Source: JBHYDC01 sp051861205 (GTDB taxonomy: Bacteria > Pseudomonadota > Alphaproteobacteria > Rhizobiales > Pleomorphomonadaceae). Taken from it: DNA of 64,000 bases. Each line of letters begins with the position of its first letter. Position 1 is the first letter of the stretch. Position numbers and translations under genes: made by a program. Below are positions 39,872-48,582 of the stretch, piece by piece. The notes under the pieces are model-generated. The model was not told the DNA's origin. It saw only the letters and a list, made by a program, of their open reading frames with translations, and did not search any database. The stretch is taken from positions 28,779 to 92,778 of the forward strand of contig JBHYDC010000018.1 in NCBI GenBank assembly GCA_051861205.1, in the 5' to 3' direction.

Positions 39872-40438
39872 ATGAAGGGCATCGTCTTTACCGAGTTTCT
39901 GGATTTCGTCGAACACCTCCATGGCCCGGGCGTGGTCGACACCGTCATCCAAGCCGCAGCACTTCCCAATGGCGGCGCCTACACCAGCGTAGGGACGTAT
40001 GATCACAGAGAAATGCTGAGCCTCGTTAAAATCACGTCGGATCATACCGGCCTTCAACAATCACAAATCACGAGCACCTTTGGCATTCATCTCGCCGATA
40101 GCCTCATGCATTGCTATGGTTCTATTTATAAGGAGAGCAATAATCTATTTGATTTTCTTGCTTTAGTAGACTGCTATATTCACATTGAGGTTCGCAAACT
40201 TTATCCTGACGCCGAATTGCCTTCCTTCGAGTTGAGTTATCAGGGCGCCGGGGAAATCCGGTTGCGGTATCGAAGCCAGCGCAAGATGCATGACCTAGCG
40301 CACGGCCTCATCCTCGGCTCCGCCCGCTTTTATGAAACACCGGTCTCGGTCGACCTGAGCCTCGGCGTCGACGCCAAGGGCGATTTTGCCGACTTTCGAA
40401 TCACCGCCCTTCCCCCGAACCGGGCGGCACCGTCGTGA
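39872..40438 (+). CDS. H-NOX heme nitric-oxide-sensing protein
   Basis: 188-residue stand-alone heme-NO-binding (HNOB) sensor. The proximal heme ligand is His104 in CYIHIEVRKLYPDAELP; the heme-propionate-binding YxSxR motif is Tyr133-Arg134-Ser135-Gln136-Arg137 (LRYRSQRKM). Start ATG 39872, six bases after an AGAAGGTGG ribosome binding site; a GTG six bases earlier is possible. The last four bases overlap the next gene's GTG (GTGA), so the two are translationally coupled. In Legionella and Shewanella such neighbours let NO bound to H-NOX regulate c-di-GMP turnover; that role is inferred here. A 60-base patch (40121-40180) has only 16 G/C. Confidence 0.88.
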   Translation: MKGIVFTEFLDFVEHLHGPGVVDTVIQAAALPNGGAYTSVGTYDHREMLSLVKITSDHTGLQQSQITSTFGIHLADSLMHCYGSIYKESNNLFDFLALVDCYIHIEVRKLYPDAELPSFELSYQGAGEIRLRYRSQRKMHDLAHGLILGSARFYETPVSVDLSLGVDAKGDFADFRITALPPNRAAPS

Positions 40439-41949
40439 CAATCACCAGCGACCAGCGGTCCGAACAGTCGGAAGCGATCCGATTGCTGGAACGGCGCGTG
40501 GCGCGCGAGCGGCGGGCGCGCGAGGAAGCCGAGCGGCTTCTCGAACGTAAATCTCTTGAACTCTACGCCGCGAACCAAGCCCTTCTCGCCCTCAACGGCG
40601 AACTCGAAAAGCGCGTTCGCGAGCGCACCCTTCAGTTACAGCTCGAACGCGAGTGTGCGGTCGAAGTGGCAGGCCGTGACCCACTAACCGGTCTTGCCAG
40701 CCGCGCCCACTATCTCGCGCGGCTGCAAACGCTGTTGCATCCGACCGGCTGGCGCCATGCATCCATCGGCCTCCTTTTCATCGACATGGACAACTTCAAA
40801 GTCGTGAACGACACGCTCGGCCATGATGCCGGGGACGAACTGCTTAAGGCCTTCGCCGAACGGCTCGTGAAAGTCAGCCCCGGCGATGCGCTGATCGCGC
40901 GGCCGGGTGGAGACGAATTCGCGGTCGTCATCGAGGGCGAACAAGACTATGGAGCGGTTGCGAAGCGGATCTTGGACGCGCTCATTCCGGTCTTTCAGAT
41001 TTGCGGGCGGCCGATCAACATTGCCGCTTCCATCGGCATCGCGACCTACCCGCGCGACGCTGCTTCGCTGGGCGAGCTTCAGCGCTTCGCCGACATCGCG
41101 CTTTATGCCGCCAAAACGGCCGGGCGCAATCAGTGGAGGCGGTTTGACACCGCCATGCACCGGCAAATCGTGGAGCGTCAGAAGCTGCGCAACGATCTTG
41201 GTCTTGCGCTGACCAAGCACGCCGTCAAGCCGTGGTATCAGCCGCGCGTCTCGCTTTCCACCATGGGCGTCAACGGCGTAGAGGCGTTGGCCCGCTGGCT
41301 CGATACGGACCGTGGCTATGTTGCGCCGACAGAATTCATCGACGTCGCCGAAGAATGCGGGCTCATCCTGTCGCTGGGCGAAACCATCCTGCGGCAGGCC
41401 TGCGCGGATTGCGCGCGCTGGCAGGGCGACGGACCCGTTCGGCGCGTCAGCGTCAACGTATCGCCCCGCCAGCTTCGCACCGGACAGTTTGCCGAAACCG
41501 TCGCAGCTATCCTCGGCGAGACCAACTGCCCCGGCGACAAGCTGGAGTTGGAGATCACGGAAAGTCTGCTGCTTTGGGATCTCGACTTCGCGCGGGCGGA
41601 ACTGAAGAGGGTTGCCGATCTCGGCGTCAGCATCGTGCTCGATGATTTTGGAACCGGCTATTCGAACCTGACCTACCTTAGGGCCCTGCCGATTTCCGGC
41701 ATCAAGATCGACAAGTCTTTCGTGAAAGACGTGACGCTGGATGCCAATTCCGGGTCCATCATCCGCGCGATTATCGGGCTTGCGCACAGTCTCGGATTAC
41801 GCACGACCGCCGAGGGCGTAGAGACCACGCTTCAGCTTGACGTGCTGAAATCCTACGGCTGCGACGAAGCGCAGGGCTTCGTCTTCGCACCGGCCTTACC
41901 GCGCGGGGATCTGGAATCCTTCCTCGCGCGGCAGCCGAACTTCGCCTGA
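40435..41949 (+). CDS. GGDEF and EAL domain protein (c-di-GMP cyclase/phosphodiesterase) paired with H-NOX
   Basis: 504 residues. N-terminal coiled coil with heptad-like RLLERRVARERRAREEAERL (about residues 15-70), then a GGDEF domain with RPGGDEF (GGDEF residues 158-162) and an EAL domain whose EAL motif is residues 283-285. EAL catalytic features look complete: LEITES, DDFGTGYSN, IDKSFV, AEGVET. The inhibitory RxxD I-site upstream of GGDEF is absent (SPGD). The direction of activity cannot be read from sequence. It starts at GTG 40435 overlapping the H-NOX stop. The coiled coil is the likely docking region for H-NOX. Confidence 0.93.
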   Translation: MTITSDQRSEQSEAIRLLERRVARERRAREEAERLLERKSLELYAANQALLALNGELEKRVRERTLQLQLERECAVEVAGRDPLTGLASRAHYLARLQTLLHPTGWRHASIGLLFIDMDNFKVVNDTLGHDAGDELLKAFAERLVKVSPGDALIARPGGDEFAVVIEGEQDYGAVAKRILDALIPVFQICGRPINIAASIGIATYPRDAASLGELQRFADIALYAAKTAGRNQWRRFDTAMHRQIVERQKLRNDLGLALTKHAVKPWYQPRVSLSTMGVNGVEALARWLDTDRGYVAPTEFIDVAEECGLILSLGETILRQACADCARWQGDGPVRRVSVNVSPRQLRTGQFAETVAAILGETNCPGDKLELEITESLLLWDLDFARAELKRVADLGVSIVLDDFGTGYSNLTYLRALPISGIKIDKSFVKDVTLDANSGSIIRAIIGLAHSLGLRTTAEGVETTLQLDVLKSYGCDEAQGFVFAPALPRGDLESFLARQPNFA

Positions 41950-41956
41950 CCTAGCA

Positions 41957-43363
41957 TCAATCCTTCTTGTCGAACGGATTGTCGCCGCCAGACCGCATCT
42001 GAATGCGGATCGGAACGCCCGGCATTTCAAAGGTATCGCGCAGGCCGTTCACGAGGTAGCGCATGTAGCTTTCCGGCATCGCGTCGGGGCGCGAGCCGAA
42101 CAGCACGAACATCGGCGGGCGCGTTTTCGCCTGCGTGATATAGCGCACCTTGAGGCGGCGGCCGGACACGGCCGGAGGCGGGTGGTGCTCCAAAATGCCG
42201 GTCAACCAGCGGTTCAAGCGGCCGGTTGAAACGCGCGTGTTCCAAAGATCATAGGCCCGCACCACCGCATCCATCAGCCGATCGAGGCCTTGCGCGTTCA
42301 AACCGGACAGCGTCACGAGCTGCACGCCGCGGATCTGGGGCAAAAGCCGATCGGCTTCCTCGCGCAGTTCCTTCAGCTTGGCGGCGCGATCCTCCACAAG
42401 GTCCCATTTGTTGAGTCCGATCACGAGCGAGCGACCCTCCCGCACGATCAGGTCGGTGATCTGCAAATCCTGCTTTTCGAAGGGGATCGTGGCATCGAGC
42501 AGCACCACTACGACCTCGGCGAATTTGATCGCGCGTAGCGCATCGGCGACGGACAGCTTCTCCAGCTTTTCCTGGACGCGCGCCTTGCGCCGAAGGCCCG
42601 CCGTGTCGAACAGCTTCACCTCCCGGCCCTTCCACTGCCAGTCCACGGCGATCGAATCGCGCGTGATGCCAGCCTCCGGGCCGGTCAGCAGCCGCTCCTC
42701 GCCGATCAACCGATTGATCAGCGTGGATTTTCCGGCATTCGGCCGCCCGACCACCGCCACCCGCAGCGGCCGTATGGGATCGTCGCCGATCGTATTGCCG
42801 TCTTCGTCGACGAGTACGCCCGTGACCGCCTCGTCATAATCGGCCTCATCCTCGCCGCCGCGTTCCTCGATCGCGACGCGCAGCGCCTGATAAAGATCGG
42901 ACAGCCCCTCGCCATGCTCGGCCGACAGCGCGATCGGCTCGCCGAGGCCAAGCTCGAAGCTCTCGAAAATACCCGCTTCCGAGGCGCGGCCTTCGGCCTT
43001 GTTGGCGACCAGAATCACCGGCCGCTCCATGCGCCGCACCACTTCGGCGAAGTGCTTGTCGACGGGCGTGAGGCCCGAGCGGGCGTCGATCACGAACAAG
43101 ATCGCATCGGCATCGCGGATCGCGAGTTCGGTTTGAGCCCGCATACGGCCTTCCAGCGACGCCGGATCGGCTTCTTCCAGGCCCGCCGTATCGATGACGC
43201 GGAACTTGAGATCGCCGAGCTTGCCGTCGCCCACCCTGCGATCGCGCGTCACGCCGGGGGTATCGTCCACCAGCGCAAGCTTCTTTCCCACGAGCCGGTT
43301 GAACAGCGTGGATTTGCCGACGTTGGGCCGGCCGATAATCGCGACGATCGCTTGAGCGGACAT
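41957..43363 (-). CDS. der: ribosome biogenesis GTPase Der
   Basis: Double-GTPase (EngA) needed for 50S maturation. 468 residues. G1 motifs GRPNVGKSTLFNRL (about 10) and GRPNAGKSTLINRL (about 210), DTAGLEEAD and DTAGLRRKA, NKAEG and NKWDL are the G3 and G4 motifs. C-terminal KH-like domain with RVSTGRLNRWL and KVRYITQAKTRPP. ATG at 43363; it is separated by seven bases from the converging c-di-GMP gene. Confidence 0.96.
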   Translation of the reverse strand: MSAQAIVAIIGRPNVGKSTLFNRLVGKKLALVDDTPGVTRDRRVGDGKLGDLKFRVIDTAGLEEADPASLEGRMRAQTELAIRDADAILFVIDARSGLTPVDKHFAEVVRRMERPVILVANKAEGRASEAGIFESFELGLGEPIALSAEHGEGLSDLYQALRVAIEERGGEDEADYDEAVTGVLVDEDGNTIGDDPIRPLRVAVVGRPNAGKSTLINRLIGEERLLTGPEAGITRDSIAVDWQWKGREVKLFDTAGLRRKARVQEKLEKLSVADALRAIKFAEVVVVLLDATIPFEKQDLQITDLIVREGRSLVIGLNKWDLVEDRAAKLKELREEADRLLPQIRGVQLVTLSGLNAQGLDRLMDAVVRAYDLWNTRVSTGRLNRWLTGILEHHPPPAVSGRRLKVRYITQAKTRPPMFVLFGSRPDAMPESYMRYLVNGLRDTFEMPGVPIRIQMRSGGDNPFDKKD

Positions 43364-43439
43364 CGAAGATACGTCCTTGAATCAGTACACCGGCCTTCGC
43401 GGGATCGCGAACGCCGTTTCAAACAACACAACGTCGAAC

Positions 43440-44807
43440 TCAGTTCAGGGCGGAAAGGGTTCCATCGCCGCCGAGCACGACGACGCCGCCATTCACCACG
43501 ATCGGAGCGATCGCCCCGTCAAGGCCGACTTGGCTGGGCGCGCCCGCCTCGCCGGTTCGGGCGTCCACCTGGATAATGCTGCCGTCGACCGAGACGGCCG
43601 TCAGCCTTCCCCCGACCAGAACAGGCCCCGCCCAGGTCGTGCGGCTCGCCCTCGTCCGCGTCACCGGAAGCTGCGTTGCCCAAAGCGCGGTGCCCTTGGC
43701 TCTGTCGAACGCGACCATGCGGTCGTCCAGGTCGATGAGGAACAGCGCGCCGCCCGACACGATCGGGGTATGCGCGCTGCCGATCGTTTGGCTCCAAACC
43801 GTCTCGCCCGTCGCGGCGGACACCGCGATCAGCGCGCCGCCGACACCCGTCGCATAAACGATGCCGTCATGGATCACGGGGCTCGCCGAGGCGTCCTGGA
43901 GGCTTGTAACAGCCGAAGCCCGCGATCCGCCCGCAACCGTCGCACCCCATTTGGGAGCGCCACTCGCCGCGTCGAACGCCAGAATCTCGCCCGAACTCGT
44001 GGGCGCAACCATTAGGTTGCCGGCAACCGCCGGGCTCGACGATCCGAGAAGACCCGCCCCGGTTCCCCCCGACGACGCCGTCCAAACCTCTTTGCCCGTC
44101 GCCTGATCGAGCGCGATGATGGCGCCCGATTGCGCAACCGCGAAAACCAATCCCCCGGCCGCCGTCGGCGCGCTGCGGGCCGGCGCATCGATCCGCACAC
44201 GCCAAAGCGTGGCGCCGTTGCCGGCATCGAGCGCGATCATTTCGCCGTAGCCTGTCGCGACGAACACCTTGCCGCCCGCAACCGAAAGCCCGCCACCGCT
44301 GACGGAATCGCGCTCGCCCCCCGGCCGCACATTCACCCGCCACGACCGTCCGCCGTTGGTCACGGAATGCGCCGACACGTTCCCCGAGGGGTCGTAGACA
44401 TAGATAAACCCGCCCACCGCAACCGGCCGCGCCGACACACGGACCGACTTGCCGGAGGAAAAACCAAACCGTCCGGATGATCCGGGTTCGCCCGCCCGCA
44501 CGGACCAGCTCCGCGTTCCCGTCACCGACCCGGCCACATTGCCGGGGTCATTGGCGGGGTTGCCGCCCGGCTGCGACCAGTCGGCCAGCGCCGCCGGTGC
44601 GCCGATCGATGCCGGCTGGCCAGCCACTTGGGCTGCCGGATCCGTGCCCGGCAAAGCCGCCCGGCGCTCGCCCGGCAGTTTCTGTTCCTCGGATTTGAAG
44701 GGATTCAGGCTCGTAATCGCGTCCACAGGCCCGTCGGAGCCGCATCCTGCAACCAGTAGCGATACGATCAAGGCCGCGATGGAGCCCCTGAGGACGCGGT
44801 GGCTCAC
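43440..44807 (-). CDS. bamB: BamB-like outer-membrane-assembly lipoprotein (PQQ-like beta propeller)
   Basis: 455 residues starting at GTG 44807 (first residues SHRVLRGS), overlapping the TPR gene stop by four bases. Lipoprotein signal with LLVAGC, Cys about residue 22. The rest is a repeated beta-propeller with WSVRAGE, LWRVRID, VWTASSG, KWGATVAG, VWSQTIG and LWATQLP blades. In E. coli the YfgM-like gene, bamB and der are in this order. Scaffold in the Bam outer-membrane-protein insertase. The long disordered segment before the propeller is Pro/Ala rich. Confidence 0.9.
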   Translation of the reverse strand: MSHRVLRGSIAALIVSLLVAGCGSDGPVDAITSLNPFKSEEQKLPGERRAALPGTDPAAQVAGQPASIGAPAALADWSQPGGNPANDPGNVAGSVTGTRSWSVRAGEPGSSGRFGFSSGKSVRVSARPVAVGGFIYVYDPSGNVSAHSVTNGGRSWRVNVRPGGERDSVSGGGLSVAGGKVFVATGYGEMIALDAGNGATLWRVRIDAPARSAPTAAGGLVFAVAQSGAIIALDQATGKEVWTASSGGTGAGLLGSSSPAVAGNLMVAPTSSGEILAFDAASGAPKWGATVAGGSRASAVTSLQDASASPVIHDGIVYATGVGGALIAVSAATGETVWSQTIGSAHTPIVSGGALFLIDLDDRMVAFDRAKGTALWATQLPVTRTRASRTTWAGPVLVGGRLTAVSVDGSIIQVDARTGEAGAPSQVGLDGAIAPIVVNGGVVVLGGDGTLSALN

Positions 44808-45487
44808 GAGCCGGCCTCCGGCGTCTTGGCGGGCTCGCCAACCGCTGCGGTGATCACGCCCTGCAGAATGCGAAGGCGCGCCTGCACGTCCTGCGGCGCC
44901 TTGGGATCGGCCACCGCCTTGGCGATCGTCGCGCGCGCGTCCTCCCACGCCTCGGCCTTCACGGCCGCCAGCGCGATCAGCTCGCGGGCACTGTGGCGCC
45001 AGGACGAAATTTCGGTATCGAGCGCGCCGACCCGCGCCTTGATCGCGGCAAGATCTTCGCGGTCGACGGCGATCATCGCGGCCCGGATCGTGGCCAGATC
45101 GCGCATTTCCTGCGGGTTTGACGTGTCCTTGGCAAGCGCATCGAACCCAGCGAGGGCGGCGTCGGTCTCCCCGGCCAACGCGCGCTCGGATGCAGCCCGG
45201 AACAGCGCCAGCGAGGCATAATTCTTCGGGGCGGACGAGGCAAAGGCAACCAGCGCGTCGGCGGCGGCCTTGTGATCCTCACCGGTCGTCGCAGCCAGGG
45301 CGGCGATGTAGTTCTGGCCAGCCGTTTCGGCCTGTGAAGCCTGCCAGCTCTCATAGCCGCGCCAGCCTGCTGTGCCAGCCACGATCAGCACGGCCACGCC
45401 GATGATCAAGGCGCTGTAACGCTGCCAGATTCGCTTCATCTGGTCTCGCCGCAGGTCTTCGCCGACCTCGTCGAAGATGTCCGTCAT
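44804..45487 (-). CDS. YfgM-like tetratricopeptide protein
   Basis: 227-residue membrane-anchored protein of the Tpr_21 (YfgM) type: cytoplasmic N-terminus MTDIFDEVGEDLRRDQMKR, one membrane helix (ALIIGVAVLIVAGTAGW), then helical repeats with ASLALFRAASERALAGE and RHSARELIALAAVKAE. YfgM interacts with SecYEG and chaperones in E. coli. It overlaps bamB by four bases. Confidence 0.85.
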   Translation of the reverse strand: MTDIFDEVGEDLRRDQMKRIWQRYSALIIGVAVLIVAGTAGWRGYESWQASQAETAGQNYIAALAATTGEDHKAAADALVAFASSAPKNYASLALFRAASERALAGETDAALAGFDALAKDTSNPQEMRDLATIRAAMIAVDREDLAAIKARVGALDTEISSWRHSARELIALAAVKAEAWEDARATIAKAVADPKAPQDVQARLRILQGVITAAVGEPAKTPEAGS

Positions 45488-45602
45488 CTCAGAACGCCCT
45501 TGTTCCCTTGCGCGCCAAAACCGGCCCGCCCTGTTACGACAAGCCGTTTACAGCGTTTTCTTCGTCTATGCCAATCCCATGCGCGGCCGGATTGCAAAAG
45601 CC

Positions 45603-46187
45603 TCAGCCAATAGGCGCCACGCCGAACAGGTAGAGGTGCAGGTAGAAAGCAAACAGCAGATACAGAGCGACACCCGCGACCACGGCAACCACATCATTCA
45701 TCGGCCGCGCCACAACAGTAGATGCGGCGCTTTGTGGACGGCGCTTCACCGAGATCCGGTCAACCACCGCCCAAGCGAGCAGCGAGCCGAACAGCACGAG
45801 ATCGGCCAGCGTGCCGTTCGCCAAGAGATGCGCCAGCGCCCAGAACTTCACGGCCAGCAGCATCGGGTGCTTCGCTGCCAGCTTGATACGGCCGGGGAAA
45901 TAGGCGGAAAACAGCAGCGGAAACACCGGAAGCATCAGAAGAAGCGATAGATGGCGGGTCCAGACCGGCGGATCCCACACCACCACGGGCGCTTCGCGAG
46001 CAAGGCCGTAGCCCCAAATGATCAACACCAGGCCGATCAACGAAATGATGGAGTAGATGCCTTTCCAACGCCCCTCACCCAACTCCGCAATCTTGCGATT
46101 ACGCAAGCCGCTTGCAGCGATCTGGACGGAATGAATGCCGAGGAAAATCACAAGACCCAGAATGAGAACGATCACCGGAAATTCCAC
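45603..46187 (-). CDS. NnrU family membrane protein
   Basis: 194 residues with five or six hydrophobic helices. Matches NnrU/NnuR-type proteins: LGIHSVQIAASGLRNRK, SLIGLVLIIWGYGLAR, AKHPMLLAVKFWALAHLL and a C-terminal hydrophobic helix. NnrU was first linked to nitrite/NO metabolism, but related genes are widespread without denitrification genes and function is unsettled. No nir or nor genes are visible in the window. Confidence 0.83.
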   Translation of the reverse strand: MEFPVIVLILGLVIFLGIHSVQIAASGLRNRKIAELGEGRWKGIYSIISLIGLVLIIWGYGLAREAPVVVWDPPVWTRHLSLLLMLPVFPLLFSAYFPGRIKLAAKHPMLLAVKFWALAHLLANGTLADLVLFGSLLAWAVVDRISVKRRPQSAASTVVARPMNDVVAVVAGVALYLLFAFYLHLYLFGVAPIG

Positions 46188-46544
46188 CTTGACGCTAGCC
46201 GTAGTTGAACCTTGATGAAGGGCAATAAGTGCAGCCGGGTCAACGGCTCGCCGTGCGGTCAGCGAGTTTTACCCTAAATTTGATCGATTTCTCCACGCTT
46301 AAGACGGATCCTCAGTCCGCTGCCCGGCTCTTTACGGGTGTTCTACATCACGAAAATTGCTCTGTTTTCAGCGCTTCAAAAGGCTTTTTAGAATTTTATC
46401 GGCCGAATTGGCTTTCTCCGTGTCCCGTTGGTAAGCTTGCGGCTGTATATTGCCGGACTTGCGGACGGGACCGGGATCCACTATCTCCTGCCGCCGCCGG
46501 TCGAGCCGACGTCCATCGACGTCCGATCGAGGCAACGGTTCGAC
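46188..46544. promoter_or_regulatory. 357-base gap between divergent NnrU-like and kup genes
   Basis: No gene found. The part at 46310-46400 is AT-richer than its surroundings and likely carries the kup promoter, but no clear -35/-10 pair could be assigned. A reading frame joined to kup runs through 46428-46544; its residues do not resemble Kup and I treat it as non-coding. Confidence 0.5.
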
Positions 46545-48503
46545 ATGAGCGACACCACGAATTCCGGTCTAGGCCCTTCGGACGGCTCAAATCCCGCCCC
46601 AGGCGTGGCCGAAACCCCTCCAAACGGTCATCCTGAAAACAGCGGCCACCGGAAAGCCGGTTTGTTCGCCACCGCCATCGGGTCGGTCGGCGTCGTCTAT
46701 GGCGACATTGGAACGAGCCCGCTCTACGCCTTCCGCGAGGCCTTGGTGCACTCGGCAGGGGGCGGCATCACGCGCGACGAGGTCACCGGCGTCGTCTCCA
46801 TGTTGATCTGGGCGCTCACGCTCGTCGTGACGCTGAAGTACATCTTGTTCCTTCTCTTGGCGGACAACCGGGGCGAAGGCGGCACTCTGTCGCTCGTGGC
46901 GCTGGCACGCGGCGCAATCGGCCCAAAGGCCGGATTTGTATTCATCATCGGCGTGATCGGCGCCTCGATGTTCTACGGCGATGCGGTGATTACGCCCGCG
47001 ATTTCCGTGCTTTCGGCCATCGAGGGTTTGAAGCTGGTCACCCCGGCGCTGAATGACGCGGTGGTGCCGATCACCGTCTTGATTCTCGTTGTGCTCTTTG
47101 CATTCCAAAGCTACGGAACCGGCCGGGTCGCCACTTTTTTCGGGCCGATCACCACATTCTGGTTCCTCTGCATGGCCGTCAGCGGCGGCATTCACGTCTC
47201 GGACGATCCAGGCATTCTGCACGCCCTGAACCCGGTATCTGCGATCAATTTCGTCCTCGACCATGGCTTCTTGGCTCTGATCGTGCTCGGCTCCGTGTTC
47301 CTCGCGGTAACGGGCGCGGAAGCGCTATACGCCGATATGGGGCATTTTGGGCGGCGGCCGATCCGGTTTGCGTGGTTCTTGCTCGTATTTCCCTCGCTCA
47401 CGCTCAACTATCTCGGCCAGGGCGCACTCGTGCTGCATGATCCGAGCGCGATCGAAAATCCCTTCTTCCTTCTGGTGCCGGAGGCGCTGCGGCTCCCCTT
47501 TGTCATCCTCGCCACCGTGGCGACCATCATCGCCAGCCAAGCCGTCATCACCGGCGCCTTTTCGCTGACCCAGCAAGCCGTCCAACTCGGTCTGCTGCCG
47601 CGTCTTGAAACGCGTCACACCTCCGAAACTCAGGCCGGCCAGATCTATCTGCCGCGTGTGAATTGGATGCTGTTGGCGGGCGTTCTCGTGCTCGTTGTTT
47701 ACTTCCGGTCCTCCACCGCGCTCGCGTCCGCTTACGGTATCTCCGTCACCGGTGAGATGGTGATGTCGTCGCTGCTCGCCTTCGTCGTGGTCTGGAAGGC
47801 CTGGAAGTGGCCTCTCGGATTTGCCGTTGCCCTGGTGGCGCCGTTCCTTGCGCTTGAACTCATCTTCCTCAGTGCGAACATGCTGAAGGTGCTGGATGGC
47901 GGTTATGTGCCGCTCACACTCGCGGCAGTTATCGCGATCAGCATGTGGACCTGGGTTCGCGGCACCCGTATCGTGTTCGACAAATCTCGCCGCGAAAGCG
48001 TGCCGCTGGCCGATCTCGTCAAGATGCTCGGCAAGTCGCATCCTGTCCGCGTGCCCGGCACCGCCGTCTTCTTGACGTCGGACCCAGAAATAGCGCCGAG
48101 TGCATTGATGCACAACCTGAAGCACAACACGGTTTTGCACGCCAAAAACGTGGTGCTCACGGTGAAGGTCACGACCTCTCCCCGCGTCTCCGAAGAGCAG
48201 CGCATCAAAATCGATCCGCTCAACGAGGATTTCACCCGCGTCGTGCTGACCTTCGGTTACATGGAGCAGCCGAACGTGCCCAAAGCCCTCGCGCTTGGTC
48301 GCAAGCACGGGCTGAAGTTCGACATCATGTCGACATCCTTCTTCTTGAACCGGCGTTCGTTCAGGGCCAGCCCGCAGTCGGGCATGCCGCTTTGGCAAGA
48401 CCGGCTCTACATCGCACTCACCCGCGCGGCCGCCAACGCGACCGACTTCTATCGGATCCCATCGAACCGCGTGGTGGAACTCGGGCAACAGTTCACGGTG
48501 TAA
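46545..48503 (+). CDS. kup: Kup potassium uptake protein
   Basis: Low-affinity, proton-coupled K+ transporter of the KUP/HAK family. 652 residues, 12 membrane helices then a C-terminal cytoplasmic domain. Signatures: GSVGVVYGDIGTSPLYAFRE, ADNRGEGGTLSLVAL, GDAVITPAISVLSAIEGL, and FVLLVPEALRLP. ATG 46545 (MSDTTNS) begins 40 residues of polar, low-complexity N-terminus before helix 1. Confidence 0.95.
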   Translation: MSDTTNSGLGPSDGSNPAPGVAETPPNGHPENSGHRKAGLFATAIGSVGVVYGDIGTSPLYAFREALVHSAGGGITRDEVTGVVSMLIWALTLVVTLKYILFLLLADNRGEGGTLSLVALARGAIGPKAGFVFIIGVIGASMFYGDAVITPAISVLSAIEGLKLVTPALNDAVVPITVLILVVLFAFQSYGTGRVATFFGPITTFWFLCMAVSGGIHVSDDPGILHALNPVSAINFVLDHGFLALIVLGSVFLAVTGAEALYADMGHFGRRPIRFAWFLLVFPSLTLNYLGQGALVLHDPSAIENPFFLLVPEALRLPFVILATVATIIASQAVITGAFSLTQQAVQLGLLPRLETRHTSETQAGQIYLPRVNWMLLAGVLVLVVYFRSSTALASAYGISVTGEMVMSSLLAFVVVWKAWKWPLGFAVALVAPFLALELIFLSANMLKVLDGGYVPLTLAAVIAISMWTWVRGTRIVFDKSRRESVPLADLVKMLGKSHPVRVPGTAVFLTSDPEIAPSALMHNLKHNTVLHAKNVVLTVKVTTSPRVSEEQRIKIDPLNEDFTRVVLTFGYMEQPNVPKALALGRKHGLKFDIMSTSFFLNRRSFRASPQSGMPLWQDRLYIALTRAAANATDFYRIPSNRVVELGQQFTV

Positions 48504-48582
48504 CGACCTGTTTGCGGCCGTATCGGCATCAAACCGGCTCTAAGGGGTTGCCTTCCCGGTCTGGCTTTGCCATCACCCCGGC

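Noticed and set aside
46428..46544. Longer N-terminus for Kup
   Set aside because: The extra 39 residues are unlike the family, whereas ATG 46545 leads straight into the normal polar N-terminus.
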